A stretch of 64,000 nucleotides of DNA from Arsenicitalea aurantiaca (GTDB lineage: Bacteria; Pseudomonadota; Alphaproteobacteria; Rhizobiales; Devosiaceae): NCBI RefSeq assembly GCF_003994485.1, contig NZ_RZNJ01000002.1:309255-373254 (forward strand), read 5' to 3'. The notes under the pieces were generated by a model that was not told the DNA's origin, searched no databases, and was given only the letters and a program-made list of their open reading frames with translations. Numbering within the stretch: position 1 is the first letter of the stretch; each line of letters starts with the position of its first letter. The position numbers were made by a program, and so were the translations under genes. Shown in pieces: positions 32,656 to 43,486 of this stretch.

Positions 32656-33756
32656 ATGGATCTACTCGGCCAATCGCTGGATTACCTGTTCGGCATCCCC
32701 CTCGTCGGCTGGGGAACGCAGGTGGGATTCGTCTATAAGGGCTTGCTGCTGCTTGTCGCCCTGCTGATCTTCACCGCCTACATCCTGCTTGCCGACCGCA
32801 AGATCTGGGCTGCCGTACAGGTCCGCCGCGGTCCCAACGTGGTCGGGCCGTTCGGCCTTCTGCAGAGTTTTGCCGACCTTCTGAAGTTCGTCTTCAAGGA
32901 GCCGGTGCTGCCTGCGGGGTCGGACAAGGTGGTGTTCCTCCTTGCGCCTCTGGTCATGGCGACGCTCTCGCTGGCCGCGTGGGTCGTGATCCCGATCGGG
33001 CCGGGCCTTGCCCTTGCCGATATTAATCTGGGCATCCTCTACATCTTCGCCATTTCCTCGCTCGGCGTTTATGGCGTCATCATGGGCGGCTGGGCGTCCA
33101 ACTCGAAATACCCCTTCCTCGGTTCGCTCCGCTCTGCCGCGCAGATGGTGTCCTACGAGGTCTCGATCGGCCTCGTGATCATCACGGTGCTGCTCTGCGT
33201 GGGTTCGCTGAACCTCTCCCATATCGTGATCGCACAGTATGAGATGGGTCTCGCGCACATGATCGGGCTGCCGCAACTGACCTTCCTCAACTGGTTCTGG
33301 CTGCCGCTCTTCCCGATGTTCGTCATCTTCTTCATTTCGGCGCTCGCCGAGACGAACAGGCCGCCCTTCGATCTTCCCGAAGCGGAATCCGAATTAGTCG
33401 CGGGCTTCATGGTCGAATACAGCTCGACGCCCTATCTGCTGTTCATGCTGGGCGAGTACATCGCCATCATCCTGATGTGCGCGCTGACCACGATCCTCTT
33501 CCTCGGGGGCTGGACCGCGCCGATCGACCTGCCGCCCTTCACCTGGATCCCGGGTGTGGTCTGGTTCGTCATCAAGACCTGCCTCGTCTTTTTCATGTTC
33601 GCGATGGTCAAGGCCTTCGTGCCCCGCTACCGCTACGACCAGCTCATGCGGATCGGCTGGAAGGTGTTCCTGCCCATCTCGCTGATCATGGTCGTCATCG
33701 TCGCCTTCGTCCTTCAGCTCACCGGCTGGGGCTGGCATGGCGGAAGGATCGTCTGA
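32656..33756 (+). CDS. nuoH: NADH-quinone oxidoreductase subunit H
   Basis: A 366-residue membrane subunit with eight or more helices, forming the quinone channel between arm and membrane. Conserved [20 protein letters not shown] and [20 protein letters not shown] (the acidic loop at the quinone site) are clear, as is [17 protein letters not shown] near the end. The stop overlaps nuoI as TGATG. Confidence 0.98.
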   Translation: MDLLGQSLDYLFGIPLVGWGTQVGFVYKGLLLLVALLIFTAYILLADRKIWAAVQVRRGPNVVGPFGLLQSFADLLKFVFKEPVLPAGSDKVVFLLAPLVMATLSLAAWVVIPIGPGLALADINLGILYIFAISSLGVYGVIMGGWASNSKYPFLGSLRSAAQMVSYEVSIGLVIITVLLCVGSLNLSHIVIAQYEMGLAHMIGLPQLTFLNWFWLPLFPMFVIFFISALAETNRPPFDLPEAESELVAGFMVEYSSTPYLLFMLGEYIAIILMCALTTILFLGGWTAPIDLPPFTWIPGVVWFVIKTCLVFFMFAMVKAFVPRYRYDQLMRIGWKVFLPISLIMVVIVAFVLQLTGWGWHGGRIV

Positions 33757-34244
33757 TGCGCATTTTCCACGTTCTCAATTCGCTTCTGCTGCGCGAGTTC
33801 GTCGGGGCCTTCTTCCTCTCGATGCGCTACCTGTTCGCGCCCAAAAAGACCATCAACTACCCCTTCGAGAAGAACCCCGTCAGCCCGCGATTCCGCGGCG
33901 AGCATGCGCTTCGGCGCTACCCGAATGGGGAAGAACGCTGCATCGCCTGCAAGCTCTGCGAGGCGATCTGCCCGGCACAGGCGATTACGATCGAGGCCGG
34001 TCCGCGCCAGAACGACGGAACCCGGCGCACGGTCCGCTACGACATCGACATGGTCAAATGCATCTATTGCGGCTTCTGCCAGGAAGCATGCCCGGTCGAT
34101 GCGATCGTCGAGGGGCCGAATTTCGAGTTCGCGACGGAAACGCGCGAGGAGCTCTATTTTTCCAAGGAGAGGCTGCTTGCCAATGGCGATCGCTGGGAGC
34201 GCGAGCTATCGCGCAACATCTCCATCGATGCGCCGTACCGGTAA
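33756..34244 (+). CDS. nuoI: NADH-quinone oxidoreductase subunit I
   Basis: A 162-residue ferredoxin-like subunit carrying clusters N6a and N6b. Two CxxCxxCxxxCP motifs are visible: [19 protein letters not shown] and [18 protein letters not shown]. The N-terminal amphipathic part [20 protein letters not shown] anchors it to the membrane arm. The correct start is the ATG overlapping the nuoH stop; upstream in-frame sequence is a shadow. Confidence 0.98.
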   Translation: MRIFHVLNSLLLREFVGAFFLSMRYLFAPKKTINYPFEKNPVSPRFRGEHALRRYPNGEERCIACKLCEAICPAQAITIEAGPRQNDGTRRTVRYDIDMVKCIYCGFCQEACPVDAIVEGPNFEFATETREELYFSKERLLANGDRWERELSRNISIDAPYR

Positions 34245-34251
34245 GGGCTAG

Positions 34252-34863
34252 ATGATGACGCTGCCGCTCTTTTTCTTCTACCTGTTCTCCATCATCGCCG
34301 TGGCTTCGGCGCTGATGGTGATCGTCGCGCGCAACCCCGTGCACTCGGTGCTTTATCTCATCGTGGTGTTCGTCAACTCCGCCGGGCTCTTCATGCTGGC
34401 GGGAGCGGAGTTTCTGGCGCTCATTCTCATTGTGGTCTATGTCGGCGCGGTGGCGGTACTGTTCCTCTTCGTCGTGATGATGCTCGAGGTGGATTTCGGG
34501 CAAATGCGGCGGGGTATCCTGCAATACATGCCGATCGGCGTCGTGATCGGGGCGATCCTTCTGCTCGAGCTTCTGCTCGTTGCCGGAAGTTTCGTGATCA
34601 CACCGGAGGTCATGTCGTCGAGCGTCATCCCCATCGACAACACGATGGAGAACACCCGCGCCATCGGTCTCGTGCTCTACACGCGCTATGTTTACCTCTT
34701 CCAGGCTGCCGGCGCGGTCCTCCTGGTCGCGATGATCGGCGCGATCGTCCTCACACTGCGGCACAAGCCCAACATCAAGCGCCAGGACGTCGTGCGCCAG
34801 ACCAGCCGCAAGCGCCACGAGGCGGTCGAAATCAAATCCGTCAAATCAGGCGAGGGGCTCTAG
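34252..34863 (+). CDS. nuoJ: NADH-quinone oxidoreductase subunit J
   Basis: A 203-residue membrane subunit with five helices. Typical segments are [40 protein letters not shown] and LEVDFGQMR. The C-terminal hydrophilic tail ([20 protein letters not shown]) is usual for the alphaproteobacterial form. Two adjacent ATGs at 34252 and 34255 are equally likely starts. nuoK begins one base after its stop. Confidence 0.96.
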   Translation: MMTLPLFFFYLFSIIAVASALMVIVARNPVHSVLYLIVVFVNSAGLFMLAGAEFLALILIVVYVGAVAVLFLFVVMMLEVDFGQMRRGILQYMPIGVVIGAILLLELLLVAGSFVITPEVMSSSVIPIDNTMENTRAIGLVLYTRYVYLFQAAGAVLLVAMIGAIVLTLRHKPNIKRQDVVRQTSRKRHEAVEIKSVKSGEGL

Positions 34864-34864
34864 C

Positions 34865-35185
34865 ATGCTGGCACAGGTTGGAATCGGGCTCGGCCACTAC
34901 CTGACGGTCGGGGCGCTGCTCTTCACGATCGGCGTGTTCGGAATTTTCCTGAACCGGCGCAACATCATCGTCATCCTGATGTCGGTTGAGCTCATCCTGC
35001 TCGCGGTGAACATCAATTTCATCGCGTTCTCGGCGGAACTCGGCGATCTGGCGGGGCAGATCTTTGCGCTGCTGATCCTGACCGTCGCCGCGGCCGAAGC
35101 GGCCATCGGGCTTGCCATCCTCGTGATCTTCTACCGCAACCGTGGCTCCATCGCGGTTGACGACGTCAATATGATGAAGGGCTAG
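34865..35185 (+). CDS. nuoK: NADH-quinone oxidoreductase subunit K
   Basis: A 106-residue three-helix subunit in the antiporter-linked membrane arm. [20 protein letters not shown] carries the conserved membrane Glu, a second Glu follows in [16 protein letters not shown], and the end is [17 protein letters not shown]. Only a few residues longer at the N-terminus than most NuoK proteins. Confidence 0.97.
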   Translation: MLAQVGIGLGHYLTVGALLFTIGVFGIFLNRRNIIVILMSVELILLAVNINFIAFSAELGDLAGQIFALLILTVAAAEAAIGLAILVIFYRNRGSIAVDDVNMMKG

Positions 35186-35190
35186 CCCCT

Positions 35191-37149
35191 ATGGTCCAGG
35201 CAATCGTCTTTCTCCCGCTGATCGGCGCACTGATCGCGGGGCTTCTCGGCCGCGTCATCGGGCATCGCGTCAGCGAGTACATCACCACCGGCCTGCTCAT
35301 GGTCTCGGCGGTGCTGAGCTGGATCGTCTTCGTCGGCTTCTGGGGCGGCGAGTCCGAAGTCATGCGCGTCGAAGTGATGCGTTGGATCCAGGTCGGCGAC
35401 ATGGACCTGCGGTGGATCCTGCGCGTCGATACGCTGACTGCGATCATGCTGATCGTGGTGACCACGGTCTCGAGCCTCGTGCACCTCTATTCGATCGGCT
35501 ACATGCACGAAGATCCGCACCGCTCGCGCTTCTTCGCCTATCTCTCGCTCTTCACCTTCGCCATGCTGATGCTGGTGACGGCAGACAACTTCCTCCAGAT
35601 GTTCTTCGGCTGGGAAGGCGTCGGTCTCGCCTCCTATCTGCTGATCGGTTTCTGGTACACTAAGCCCTCCGCCAACGCGGCCGCCATGAAGGCGTTCGTG
35701 GTCAATCGCGTGGGGGATTTTGGTTTCGCGCTCGGCATCTTCGGCGCCTTCATGATCCTCGGCGACATCACGTTCGACGGCGCCTTTGCGGCCATCGCCG
35801 GCAATGAGGACGTGACCATCAACTTCCTCGGCGGCGAGTTTCACGCTCTGACCGTCATCAGCCTGCTGCTGTTCATGGGCGCGATGGGCAAATCGGCCCA
35901 GTTCCTGCTCCACACCTGGCTGCCGGATGCGATGGAGGGGCCGACCCCCGTCTCTGCACTGATCCACGCCGCAACCATGGTGACCGCCGGTGTCTTCATG
36001 GTCGCGCGCCTCAGCCCGATCTTCGAAACGTCCGCGGTCGCGCTGACGGTGGTCGTCGTCATCGGCGCCATCACCGCATTCTTTGCGGCAACGGTGGGGC
36101 TCGTTCAGAACGACATCAAGCGCGTCATCGCTTATTCGACCTGTTCGCAGCTGGGTTACATGTTCGTTGCGCTCGGCGCAGGCATCTACTCTGCGGGCAT
36201 CTTTCACCTCTTCACCCATGCCTTCTTCAAGGCGCTCCTGTTCCTTGGCGCCGGCGCGGTCATCCACGCCATGCATCACGAGCAGGACATGCGGAACATG
36301 GGCGGGCTCAGGAAGAAGATCCCGATCACCTACGCTTTGATGATCATCGGTACCCTGGCGCTCACGGGCGTCGGCATTCCCGGTACGCCGTTCGGTTTTG
36401 CTGGCTTCTTCTCCAAGGACGCCATCATCGAATCCGCCTATGCGATGGGCGGCAACACCGGCATGTTCGCGTTCTGGCTGCTCGTCGTCGCTGCTCTGTT
36501 CACCAGCTTCTATTCGTGGCGTCTCATTCACCTGACGTTCCATGGCCCGACGCGCGCCGACCATCACACCTATGACCATGCCCATGAGAGCCCCAACGTC
36601 ATGATGGTGCCGCTCTACATTCTCGGTATCGGTGCGGTGCTTGCGGGGACGGTGTTCTATGATGTGTTCTTCGGCCATGGCGAACACGTCACCCACTTCT
36701 TCCACGGTTCGATCGTGGTCAATGAGGAACTGATCGATCAGGCCCACTACGTGCCCCTCTGGGTGAAATGGTCGGCGACGATCGCCATGCTGCTCGGGTT
36801 CGCAGGGGCCTGGCTGGCCTATGTTCGCGATCCTGGCCTGCCTGCGCGCAGCGCGGCGGCGAACCCCGGGCTCTATAATTTCCTGCTCAACGCCTGGTAC
36901 TTCGACAAGCTCTACGACACCATCTTCGTGCGTCCTGCCCGCTGGATCGGCCGGGCCTTCTGGAGAGGGTTCGACGACTATCTCGTCGACCAGACGATCA
37001 CCGAAGGGCTTGGTAACCGTATCAAGGGCATTACCGCCCAGGTGGTGCGGCTGCAGTCCGGCTATCTCTATCACTACGCATTCGCGATGCTCATCGGTAT
37101 CGCCGCGCTTCTGACTTGGGCCATCGCGGCGGGGGGACTTCTGGGATGA
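35191..37149 (+). CDS. nuoL: NADH-quinone oxidoreductase subunit L
   Basis: A 652-residue Mrp-type antiporter-like proton-pumping subunit with about 16 helices and the long lateral helix at the C-terminus. Conserved [20 protein letters not shown] (with the key Glu) and [20 protein letters not shown] are present, and [20 protein letters not shown] follows. The stop overlaps the nuoM ATG by four bases. Confidence 0.98.
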   Translation: MVQAIVFLPLIGALIAGLLGRVIGHRVSEYITTGLLMVSAVLSWIVFVGFWGGESEVMRVEVMRWIQVGDMDLRWILRVDTLTAIMLIVVTTVSSLVHLYSIGYMHEDPHRSRFFAYLSLFTFAMLMLVTADNFLQMFFGWEGVGLASYLLIGFWYTKPSANAAAMKAFVVNRVGDFGFALGIFGAFMILGDITFDGAFAAIAGNEDVTINFLGGEFHALTVISLLLFMGAMGKSAQFLLHTWLPDAMEGPTPVSALIHAATMVTAGVFMVARLSPIFETSAVALTVVVVIGAITAFFAATVGLVQNDIKRVIAYSTCSQLGYMFVALGAGIYSAGIFHLFTHAFFKALLFLGAGAVIHAMHHEQDMRNMGGLRKKIPITYALMIIGTLALTGVGIPGTPFGFAGFFSKDAIIESAYAMGGNTGMFAFWLLVVAALFTSFYSWRLIHLTFHGPTRADHHTYDHAHESPNVMMVPLYILGIGAVLAGTVFYDVFFGHGEHVTHFFHGSIVVNEELIDQAHYVPLWVKWSATIAMLLGFAGAWLAYVRDPGLPARSAAANPGLYNFLLNAWYFDKLYDTIFVRPARWIGRAFWRGFDDYLVDQTITEGLGNRIKGITAQVVRLQSGYLYHYAFAMLIGIAALLTWAIAAGGLLG

Positions 37150-38660
37150 ATCTGGCCGACCACATCCTGACTATTGTCACCTTTCTGCCGACAGTCGGCG
37201 CACTGCTGCTGTTGCTGGTTCCCGGTCGCGGGGCTAGCACGGATAATCTCGTGCGCTCGATAGCGCTCATCGTCACGCTCGTGAACTTCGCGCTCACGCT
37301 GTGGCTGTGGGCGATGTTCGACAACAGCAATCCGGGCTTCCAGTTCGTAGAGAACTATCCCTGGATCGGCGAGTCGATCGGCTACCGCATGGGCGTCGAC
37401 GGCATCTCCATCCTGTTCGTGGTGCTGAGCGCGTTCCTGCTGCCGTTCTGCGTGCTCTCGAGCTGGAACTCGATCACCTATCGCGTTCGCGAATACATGA
37501 TCGTCTTCCTGATCCTCGAGACGCTCATCATCGGCGTTTTCGCGACGCTCGATCTGGCCATGTTCTATGTCTTCTTTGAAGGCAGCCTCATCCCGATGTT
37601 CCTGATTATCGGCATCTGGGGCGGGGCACGGCGCATTCAGGCGAGCTATAAGTTCTTCTTTTACACCTTCGTGGGCTCGGTTCTGATGCTGCTCGCCATC
37701 ATGGCGATGTACTGGCAGGCCGGTACCCTCGATATCCAGCGGCTTCTCGCTTTCGAGTTCAGCCCGGAGATCCAGACTTGGCTGTGGCTCGCCTTCTTCG
37801 CATCCTTCGCGGTGAAGATGCCGATGTGGCCCTTCCACCGCTGGCTGCCCGAGGCGCACGTCGAGGCCCCGACGGCCGGTTCGGTGATCCTTGCCGCCGT
37901 TTTGCTCAAGCTCGGTGGTTACGGCTTCATCCGCTTCTCTCTCGCAATGTTCCCGGATGCGTCGCTCCAGTTCCAGAGCTTCGTCTTCGTGCTGAGCATC
38001 GCTGCGATCATCGTCACCTCACTCATCGCCTTCGTGCAGACCGACATCAAGAAGCTGATCGCCTATTCGTCCGTCGCCCATATGGGTTTCGTCACCATGG
38101 GCATCTTCGCGGGTAACGAACTCGGCGTGCAGGGCGCGGTCTTCCAGATGATCAGCCACGGCATCGTCTCGGGCGCGCTCTTCCTTTGCGTCGGTGTCGT
38201 CTATGACCGCATGCACACTCGCGAGATCGAAGCCTATGGCGGTCTCGTCGAGCGGATGCCGCGTTATGCTTTCGCCTTCATGGTGTTCACCATGGCCAAT
38301 GTCGGCCTGCCGGGCACCTCGGGCTTTGTCGGCGAGTTCCTGACCATGCTTGGCACCTTCCAGGTCAGCACCTGGGCCGCCTTCGGCGCGGCGTTCGGTG
38401 TGATCTTCTCGGCGTGCTACGGTCTCTGGCTCTACCGCAAGGTGATCTTCGGCGCGCTGACCAAGGATTCGCTCAAGGGCATTCTGGATCTTGATCGCCG
38501 TGAGATGGTGGTGCTCGTACCGCTGATCCTGCTCACCATCCTCTTCGGTTTCTATCCGGCCCCGATCCTCGACGTGACTGCCGGTTCGGTCGAACTGCTG
38601 GTCAACAATTTTGCCGCGGCAACGGGCAATGTGCCTGCCGTCGCCGCCATGGCGCCTTAG
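37146..38660 (+). CDS. nuoM: NADH-quinone oxidoreductase subunit M
   Basis: A 504-residue antiporter-like proton-pumping subunit, 14 helices. [20 protein letters not shown] holds the conserved Glu, and [36 protein letters not shown] and [16 protein letters not shown] are family motifs. The ATG at 37146 overlapping the nuoL stop is preferred to an in-frame TTG at 37116. Confidence 0.98.
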   Translation: MNLADHILTIVTFLPTVGALLLLLVPGRGASTDNLVRSIALIVTLVNFALTLWLWAMFDNSNPGFQFVENYPWIGESIGYRMGVDGISILFVVLSAFLLPFCVLSSWNSITYRVREYMIVFLILETLIIGVFATLDLAMFYVFFEGSLIPMFLIIGIWGGARRIQASYKFFFYTFVGSVLMLLAIMAMYWQAGTLDIQRLLAFEFSPEIQTWLWLAFFASFAVKMPMWPFHRWLPEAHVEAPTAGSVILAAVLLKLGGYGFIRFSLAMFPDASLQFQSFVFVLSIAAIIVTSLIAFVQTDIKKLIAYSSVAHMGFVTMGIFAGNELGVQGAVFQMISHGIVSGALFLCVGVVYDRMHTREIEAYGGLVERMPRYAFAFMVFTMANVGLPGTSGFVGEFLTMLGTFQVSTWAAFGAAFGVIFSACYGLWLYRKVIFGALTKDSLKGILDLDRREMVVLVPLILLTILFGFYPAPILDVTAGSVELLVNNFAAATGNVPAVAAMAP

Positions 38661-38669
38661 GAGATTGAC

Positions 38670-40115
38670 GTGAACTCCGATATCACCAGCTTCGCCTCGC
38701 TGGCGCCCGCCTTCCCTGAAATGCTGGTTGCGGCCGGCGCTATCGTGCTGCTGCTCTTCGGCATCTTCACGAAGAAGGAGCGCGCCAATGGCGTGGCGAT
38801 GGCAGCAGTGGTGCTGCTCGTTGCGACGGCGGGCATCGTCATCTTCCATCCCGCGCAGGGCGTCATCTTCAATGGCGGATTCATCGCCGACGAGTTCGCG
38901 CGCTTTATGAAGGTGCTCGTCATCGGTGGCGCAGCCTTCGCTCTCATCCTGTCGCTGCCATCCAGCCGTCAGCATCAGCTCGACAAGTTCGAGTACTCGG
39001 TGCTCGTCCTGCTCGCGACGCTGGGCATGATGATGATGGTGTCGGCGAACGATCTGATGAGCCTCTATCTCGGGCTCGAACTCCAGTCGCTCGCCGCCTA
39101 TGTCCTCGCCGCGATGAAGCGCGACAGCGCCCGGGCGACCGAGGCCGGCCTCAAATACTTCGTCCTTGGTGCGCTGTCTTCCGGCATGCTGCTCTATGGC
39201 GCTTCGCTGATCTATGGCTTTACCGGTCACACCCAGCTCGACCTGATCGTCGATCAGATCGTCATGGGCGAGCGCTCGATCGGGCTGATCTTCGGCATGG
39301 TGTTCCTCCTCGCCGGTATCGCCTTCAAGATCTCCGCCGTGCCGTTCCACATGTGGACGCCCGACGTCTATGAAGGCGCACCCACCCCGGTCACGGCGTT
39401 TCTCGCGTCGGCCCCCAAGGTCGCGGCGATGGCGCTGCTCGTGCGTGTCGTCACCGTCAGCTTCGCGCCGATCACCAGCGACTGGCAGCAGATCGTGATC
39501 TTCCTGTCCATCGCATCGATGGTGCTGGCCGCCTTCGCCGCGATCGGTCAGAAGAGCCTTAAGCGCCTCGTCGCCTATTCCTCGATCGGGCATGTGGGTT
39601 TTGCGCTCGTCGGACTTTCTTCGGGAACAGCGGTCGGTGTCGAGGGCGTGGCGATCTACATGGCCATCTACGTCACGATGACCATCGGGCTCTTCGCCTG
39701 CATCCTGGCGCTCCGCACTCAGAACGGGGCCGTCGAGGACATTGCCGAACTTGCCGGGCTTGCGCAGCGCCGTCCGTTCGTTGCGGCAATGATTGCGGTC
39801 TTGATGTTCTCCTTGATCGGGCTTCCGCCTCTGGCCGGGTTCTTTGCCAAATGGCATGTCTTCCTCGCGGCGATCGAGGCCAGGCTCTTCGTCCTCGCGG
39901 TGATTGGCGTGCTCGCTAGCGCCATTAGCGCCTTCTATTATCTGCGCATCGTCAAGACGATGTACTTCGACGAGCCGGTGCTCGAATACGCCGCGGTCCC
40001 TCGGGAGCTCACGGCCGTCATGGGCGTGACCGGCTTCCTCGTCATCACCTACTTCGTCACCGTCGGCGGGCCGCTGGCCGCCGCCGCTCGTGTCGCGAGC
40101 GGAAGCCTCTTCTAG
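38670..40115 (+). CDS. nuoN: NADH-quinone oxidoreductase subunit N
   Basis: A 481-residue third antiporter-like subunit. Motifs include LMSLYLGLELQSLAAYVLAA, FKISAVPFHMWTPDVYEGAP, LKRLVAYSSIGHVGFALVGL and LPPLAGFFAKWHVF. The start is a GTG at 38670 after AGGAGATTGAC. Its TAG stop abuts the birA GTG start without spacing. It closes the complete nuoA-N set. Confidence 0.97.
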   Translation: MNSDITSFASLAPAFPEMLVAAGAIVLLLFGIFTKKERANGVAMAAVVLLVATAGIVIFHPAQGVIFNGGFIADEFARFMKVLVIGGAAFALILSLPSSRQHQLDKFEYSVLVLLATLGMMMMVSANDLMSLYLGLELQSLAAYVLAAMKRDSARATEAGLKYFVLGALSSGMLLYGASLIYGFTGHTQLDLIVDQIVMGERSIGLIFGMVFLLAGIAFKISAVPFHMWTPDVYEGAPTPVTAFLASAPKVAAMALLVRVVTVSFAPITSDWQQIVIFLSIASMVLAAFAAIGQKSLKRLVAYSSIGHVGFALVGLSSGTAVGVEGVAIYMAIYVTMTIGLFACILALRTQNGAVEDIAELAGLAQRRPFVAAMIAVLMFSLIGLPPLAGFFAKWHVFLAAIEARLFVLAVIGVLASAISAFYYLRIVKTMYFDEPVLEYAAVPRELTAVMGVTGFLVITYFVTVGGPLAAAARVASGSLF

Positions 40116-40946
40116 GTGGCAGGTTTCCGCCTTGGTGCGGTGGCGCGGTCGGCAGGCTACCGGCTGACCGCGTATGACGAGATCGGCTCCACCAATGGTG
40201 AAGCGCTTGCAGCCGCCAAGTCCGGGGATCCGGGCGGGCATTGGTTCGTAACTGATCGGCAGCTTGCCGGCCGCGGTCGTCGTGGACGCCCGTGGGAAGG
40301 CCCGCGCGGCAATCTCGCCGCGACGCTCTTGCTGGTTCCCGATGCGGAGCCGGAACTGAATGCCACGCTCGGATTCGTCGCGGGCCTTGCTCTGTACGAA
40401 GCGCTTGCGCGGGTTTTGCCCCAGGTCCGGTCGGAGCCGGGCGCTGATGGTCGGCACCTATACGGCGGCAATTCGCGCATTGCGCTCAAATGGCCCAATG
40501 ACGTATTGGCCGATGGACAGAAGCTTGCGGGCATTCTGCTGGAGGCGACCAGTCGCCCCGGCGGCAGGCCCGCAATCGCGATTGGAATCGGCGTGAACGT
40601 TGCCGTGGCGCCCGAAGGTCTGCCTTATCCGGCAGAGTCCGTTCGTAGCCTTGGTGGCGACGCGGACGCCGCCGAAATGTTCGAGGCCCTGGGAGATGCC
40701 TGGGTCTCCGCCTTCTCCCTCTGGCGGGACGGCGAAGGCGTAGAAGAGGTGCTGGCGCGCTGGCGCGCTGCCGCCACCGGCCTTGGAGGTCCGGTTGCCG
40801 TCCAGCAGGACGGCGCCGTGATCCGGGGCATATTCGAATCGATAGACGGCGCGGGACGCTTGATCATCCGCGCCGATGACGACAGTCGCATCGCGATCAG
40901 CGCGGGCGACGTGCATTTTGGGGCAACGGCCAGCGCCCGAAGCTGA
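40116..40946 (+). CDS. birA: Biotin-[acetyl-CoA-carboxylase] ligase, without DNA-binding domain
   Basis: A 276-residue biotin protein ligase that attaches biotin to the carboxyl carrier protein of acetyl-CoA carboxylase. It begins directly with the catalytic domain: YDEIGSTNGEALAAAKSGDP, the biotin loop GRGRRGRPWEGPRGNLAATL and LKWPNDVLADGQKLAGILLE. There is no N-terminal helix-turn-helix, so this is a group I enzyme and not a repressor like E. coli BirA. GTG start immediately after nuoN; the nuoN-birA-rnj order is common in Rhizobiales. Confidence 0.95.
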   Translation: MAGFRLGAVARSAGYRLTAYDEIGSTNGEALAAAKSGDPGGHWFVTDRQLAGRGRRGRPWEGPRGNLAATLLLVPDAEPELNATLGFVAGLALYEALARVLPQVRSEPGADGRHLYGGNSRIALKWPNDVLADGQKLAGILLEATSRPGGRPAIAIGIGVNVAVAPEGLPYPAESVRSLGGDADAAEMFEALGDAWVSAFSLWRDGEGVEEVLARWRAAATGLGGPVAVQQDGAVIRGIFESIDGAGRLIIRADDDSRIAISAGDVHFGATASARS

Positions 40947-41015
40947 CCGCACACATCGTAGCGTGGAAACGCGGCGAGGGCAGGGGCCCCGTCGCCTCCG
41001 CGCCATTGGAGACTG

Positions 41016-42698
41016 ATGCTGATGGCAAATCCGCAAACCGACGAACTCGTCTTCGTGCCCCTTGGCGGCGTGGGCGAGATCGGCATGAACATGGGCGCGT
41101 ACGGGTTCGGTCCCCGAAACCGGCGCAAGTGGATCGTCGTCGATTGCGGCGTCAGTTTCGGCGGGCCGCAGGAGCCGGGCATCGAGCTCATCATGCCCGA
41201 CCCGACCTTCCTCGAAGACAATGCCGACGACGTGCTCGCACTCATCCTCACCCACAGCCATGAGGATCACTACGGCGCGGTGCTCGATCTCTGGCCGGCC
41301 TTCGACCGGCCCGTCTATGCCACCTCGTTCAGCGCAGCCATGCTGGCGGCGAAGCGCGCGTCCGACAACATCGTCGAGAATGTCGATGTGCGGCCGATGC
41401 AGCCGGGCAAGCCGTTCAGCGTCGGGCCGTTCACCATCGAAGCGATCAATGTCGCGCACTCGATACCTGAAGCCAATGCGCTCCTGATCACCACGCCTGT
41501 CGGGCGCGTCCTGCACACCGGCGACTGGAAGCTCGATCCCAATCCCGTCGGCCAGCGCCCAACCGATGTCGACCGCCTCATCGCGATCGGGCAGGAGGAG
41601 GGGCCCCTCGCGCTCGTCTGCGACAGCACCAATGCCCTCAAGGAGGGGATCAGCCCGAGCGAGGAGGAAATCGGCAATACGCTCGCCTCGCTGATCGCCG
41701 ACGCGCCGCACCGGGTCATCGTCACCACGTTCGCCTCCAATCTCGGCCGTGTCATTTCTGTTGCCAGGGCCGCAGAGAAGGCAGGACGCCGCGTCGTGCT
41801 CTCGGGGCGCTCGCTGCACCGGATTGCCGGCATCGGCCGCGAACTCGGCATGCTCGAGGGCGTACAGCCTTTTCTCGATCAGGATGCCTTCAAGACCTTG
41901 CCGCGCAGCCAGGTCGTTCTCCTATGCACCGGAAGCCAGGGCGAAGCCCGCGCGGCTATCGCCCGTATTGCCCGGCAGGATCATCCCGTTATCGATCTCA
42001 ACGCCGGAGATCGTGTGATCTTCTCGTCCTGGGCGATCCCGGGCAATGAGCGCGAGGTCAACGACATCCAGAACATGCTGATCGATCGTGGTGTCGAGGT
42101 GATCACCCAGCGCGATGCCCTCGTCCACGTCACCGGGCATCCGCGTCGGGAGGAACTGAAGCGCCTTTATGATTGGGTGAAGCCCGACGTTCTCGTACCG
42201 GTCCATGGCGAGGCCGTGCATCTCGAGGCCCACTATCGTTTCGGCCGCGAGCACGGCATTCCCAACGTCATGCGCGCGCGCAATGGCGATATGGTTCGCC
42301 TCTTGCCCGAGCCGACGCTGTTTCCGGGCGAAGTGCGGGTCGGGGAGCTTTATCTCGACGGCAACATTCTCTGCACCCCCGACGAAAGCGGGGTACGCGG
42401 TCGCCGCCGACTGTCGTTCGGCGGACATATCGTCGTCAGCCTTGCCGTGTCGGGCAATGGTCAACTCGCCGCAGGTCCCGAGATCGTCATCGAGGGCCTG
42501 CCCGTCGTCGAGGATGACGACGAGACGATTGAAGGGCTGGTGCGCAAGACCGTCAACGGGACGATCCGCAGCATGCCGGCAAAACGTCGCAGCGACACCG
42601 ATGCGCTCAACACGGCGATCTTTCGTGCCATAAGGGGCGAAGTGAACGCCTTCTGGGGCAAGAAGCCCAACGTGACGGTGTTCGTTCACCGCGTGTAG
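41016..42698 (+). CDS. rnj: Ribonuclease J
   Basis: A 560-residue metallo-beta-lactamase/beta-CASP RNase with 5'-exonuclease (and sometimes endonuclease) activity in RNA maturation and decay. The zinc motif LTHSHEDHYGAV lies near residue 75, further His/Asp ligands in VLHTGDWKLDPNPVG, and the beta-CASP and C-terminal domains follow (HVTGHPRREELKRLYDWVKP, VPVHGEAVHLEAH). ATGs at 41016 and 41022 are both possible starts. Alphaproteobacteria usually have RNase J together with RNase E. Confidence 0.95.
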   Translation: MLMANPQTDELVFVPLGGVGEIGMNMGAYGFGPRNRRKWIVVDCGVSFGGPQEPGIELIMPDPTFLEDNADDVLALILTHSHEDHYGAVLDLWPAFDRPVYATSFSAAMLAAKRASDNIVENVDVRPMQPGKPFSVGPFTIEAINVAHSIPEANALLITTPVGRVLHTGDWKLDPNPVGQRPTDVDRLIAIGQEEGPLALVCDSTNALKEGISPSEEEIGNTLASLIADAPHRVIVTTFASNLGRVISVARAAEKAGRRVVLSGRSLHRIAGIGRELGMLEGVQPFLDQDAFKTLPRSQVVLLCTGSQGEARAAIARIARQDHPVIDLNAGDRVIFSSWAIPGNEREVNDIQNMLIDRGVEVITQRDALVHVTGHPRREELKRLYDWVKPDVLVPVHGEAVHLEAHYRFGREHGIPNVMRARNGDMVRLLPEPTLFPGEVRVGELYLDGNILCTPDESGVRGRRRLSFGGHIVVSLAVSGNGQLAAGPEIVIEGLPVVEDDDETIEGLVRKTVNGTIRSMPAKRRSDTDALNTAIFRAIRGEVNAFWGKKPNVTVFVHRV

Positions 42699-42762
42699 AC
42701 CTCGATCGGGGAGCGATGCCCGGCGTCGCTTCCCTCCACACCCAGACCACGGAGGATTGGCC

Positions 42763-43008
42763 ATGGCCGTTTTCTCAATGTTCGCGATCTACTTCGTCGT
42801 CTGGTGGCTCTGCCTGTTCATGGTTCTGCCCTGGGGCGCGCGCAGCCAGTCTGACGCCGGCGTGATCCATCCTGGCAGCGAGCCGGGCGCGCCGGCGCTT
42901 TTCCGCATCTGGCCCAAATTGCTGGTGACCACCGTACTTGCGGCGCTCGTCTGCGGCCTGCTGTTCTGGGGACTCGAAAACCCGGTGTTGCAGGAATACT
43001 GGCGCTGA
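42763..43008 (+). CDS. DUF1467 family small membrane protein
   Basis: An 81-residue protein with two membrane helices: MAVFSMFAIYFVVWWLCLFM near the start and LLVTTVLAALVCGLLFWGLE near the end. LPWGARSQ after helix 1 and the SEPGAPALFRIWPK segment fit DUF1467, which sits between rnj and proS in Rhizobiales. Function unknown. The ATG at 42763 follows a good GGAGG (42751-42755), which favours it over an in-frame TTG at 42757. Confidence 0.88.
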   Translation: MAVFSMFAIYFVVWWLCLFMVLPWGARSQSDAGVIHPGSEPGAPALFRIWPKLLVTTVLAALVCGLLFWGLENPVLQEYWR

Positions 43009-43486
43009 GCCAGACCTCGCTCGGGCATCAAGAGATCGGATCGAGGCGCTGAACTTTCCATCCCTGCCCCGCGACGCGCCGAAACCTGCGCCAGTCACGG
43101 TAATACTTGCGCCTAAAAAGAAAAAGCAGGGCACGCGGGCCCTGCTCCTGATAGTTTCGCGACAATACGCTGGTCTTAGGCTCACAGAAGTGGCGGCCAA
43201 CGCTCCTCCCTTGACGTTGTCGGCGTCAGGCAGCTACCTGCTGCCTCTTGTTATATTGGGAGGGACCCTAACAACTCGATTTGGCTCTGTCACCTGGATT
43301 CTGCATGGCAGCCATGGTGATTTCGCATGCTATCGAAATGGGCGTATTGCCTGCTCCAATACATGCACCTCATTTATGCTGTGCCCATTTCTTAGGCGCC
43401 AAAGGTGCTACCGAAAACCGATTCCCAGCGTCCCGCCCCATGCGCTATAGGGAGGGAGCGAATCCCTGCCCCTTCGAGGAGTTTTC
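43009..43486. other. Unusually long, less GC-rich intergenic region before proS
   Basis: 478 bases without a convincing protein gene on either strand. It contains a leftward terminator (43110-43145), a perfect hairpin AGGCAGC-TACCT-GCTGCCT (43228-43246) and the proS leader. From about 43150 to 43430 base composition is visibly more AT-rich than the surrounding genes. A small RNA on the - strand is possible. Confidence 0.5.
43110..43145 (-). terminator. Rho-independent terminator for leftward transcription
   Basis: On the - strand GCAGGGC-CCGCGT-GCCCTGC is followed by TTTTTCTTTTT (43115-43125 read leftward). On the + strand the stem has no T-run. It therefore serves a transcript running from right to left, although no - strand gene is recognisable to its right. 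Confidence 0.75.

Noticed and set aside
38019-40457. Very long open frame (812 codons) on the - strand across nuoM, nuoN and birA
   Set aside because: It lies exactly antisense to conserved complex I genes, its translation is rich in Arg, His, Glu and Asp with no domain, and such frames arise from GC-rich codon use. The same applies to - strand frames at 30475-32448, 35182-37074, 61437-63350, 15707-17527 and 4347-5957.
42763-43008. DUF1467 gene as a toxin/antitoxin-like small protein
   Set aside because: Its two helices and position between rnj and proS match the conserved DUF1467 gene; nothing suggests a toxin.
42938-43450. 170-codon + strand frame after the DUF1467 gene
   Set aside because: No ribosome-binding site, overlaps the DUF1467 gene, runs through the leftward terminator and has no protein-like composition.
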